From NCBI RefSeq assembly GCF_001680005.1, contig NC_033556.1:558001-622000 (forward strand): 64,000 bases of DNA. The letters run 5' to 3'. The notes beneath the pieces were generated by a model. It was not told the DNA's origin. It searched no databases and saw nothing but the letters and a program-made list of their open reading frames with translations. This document shows positions 63,192-64,000 of the stretch, one piece after another. The position numbers and the translations under genes were made by a program. Numbering within the stretch: position 1 is the first letter of the stretch; every line of letters begins with the position of its first letter. The DNA is from Plasmodium coatneyi. Lineage: Eukaryota; Apicomplexa; Aconoidasida; Haemosporida; Plasmodiidae.

Positions 63192-64000
63192 TCACCGCTG
63201 GAGCAAGTGACGGAAGAGCACGTCGACATTTCTCAGGCTGTTCATGCGCGCCTCCCGAATGAAGGCATAGAGTATCTTCTTCCCCATCTCTTGTATGTAC
63301 ATCCGCATGAAGTTCTGATAAACCATGTTCTTTAGCTGTGTGGTGTGTGTGGGGAAAAAACGTAACACGGTGTGTGTCGTAAAGGAGTAAAAAGCTGGGC
63401 AAGATGTTATTCTGGCAGCGGTCACATGATCATTTAGTTGCCCCCATCGTGCCGCTTTTGCACGTGGTGGCACCAGTCCGTTTGACCTACCCGAAAGCTT
63501 ATGTAAAAGTCGACGTTGATACAACCGGTTTTTTCTTCAATGATCCATTCAGTGGTCTAGCAGGAGGTGGAATGAGAACGAAATAACTATTGCATGGGGC
63601 ATCACTGGTGGTACAGCCATCGAAGCGGTATTCATTCCTGTGACAGCGCAGTGACGTATTGCCAACCGTTACAGTTAACACTTCGGGTGAGTTTTTTTTT
63701 TTTTTTTTTTTTCTCTTCCATTTTTGCATACCAAGTGGTTAAACAGGTTCGTGTCTGCGCTGGAGACCTGAAAAAAGGGGAGAAAAAAATAAAAAAAGGA
63801 GAGCAAATTTAATGAACACGTTACGAGGTGCATCCGTCTAATGCTCCAAGGGAAAATCCTTCTAAGAGTATCCCACCCCTGATGCGTCATTTACAACCCC
63901 TAACCTTGACAGTGGTAGGAACCTTAAACCGAATAACGGAGTCGTACGATTCTTTGAAAAGAAGGTTTTCTATTTGGAGGAAGGCCCTGAAGTGCTCCTC
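63192..64000 (-). CDS. 3' end of an unidentified gene, at least three exons
   Basis: Partial; the start lies beyond the right edge. Exons: 64000-63905 (EEHFRAFLQIENLLFKES, then VIRFKVPTTVK), 63767-63732 (VSSADTNLFNHL), 63335-63192 (LKNMVYQNFMRMYIQEMGK to LRNVDVLFRHLLQR-stop). Junctions are phase 0 with gttagg and gtatgc donors and tttcag and cacag acceptors. The visible ~91 residues are helical and amphipathic, with an internal strand-like segment. It could be the C-terminal part of a scaffold or PCI-type protein, but I cannot identify it. Confidence 0.6.

Overview
The window is nuclear DNA of a malaria parasite of the simian Plasmodium knowlesi group (P. knowlesi or its sister P. coatneyi). 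Three kinds of sequence show this: SICAvar genes, KIR genes and internal telomere-type repeats (CCCTAAA/CCCTGAA), next to ordinary Plasmodium housekeeping genes with short GT-AG introns and long poly(dA:dT) tracts. No RNA genes, CRISPR or transposons were recognised. Orthologue identities are from memory of the families; nothing was searched.

Region 1 (1-17.6 kb) is a variant-antigen locus. A SICAvar gene on the minus strand (start 2686) leaves the window on the left. A compact, complete SICAvar (3760-8994, +) carries three tandem alpha-domain exons, a membrane exon and a C-terminal exon with a damaged tail. The two genes are head to head, and the 1.07 kb between them holds a large inverted repeat, so each gene has its own copy of one promoter-like sequence. 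Two divergent KIR genes follow (KIR-1 minus, KIR-2 plus). Between them lies an inverted internal telomeric repeat: a G-rich array, then a C-rich array. The long introns are filled with related purine/pyrimidine minisatellites.

Region 2 (17.6-29.6 kb) begins the conserved core: a small unknown protein, a SAP18-domain protein, an RCC1-repeat protein and a 90-residue two-exon membrane protein.

Region 3 (29.6-64 kb) holds coatomer epsilon, a p47-like SEP/UBX protein, a plasmepsin (best fit plasmepsin X), AP-3 delta, a divergent prolyl-oligopeptidase-like protein, tyrosyl-tRNA synthetase, proteasome RPN10, an unknown secreted-type protein, glutathione synthetase, a BMT5-like (DUF2431) methyltransferase with a giant low-complexity tail, proteasome alpha-6, and the 3' end of an unknown gene. 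Much of this order resembles P. falciparum chromosome 8 (0807500-0808400, as I remember it), whereas the SAP18/RCC1 pair resembles chromosome 7 (07114xx-07115xx).

Two core genes (SAP18, UBX) are each broken by one extra base in an 11-base homopolymer. This looks more like an assembly error than biology. Exon coordinates come from reading GT/AG sites and reading-frame phase by eye.
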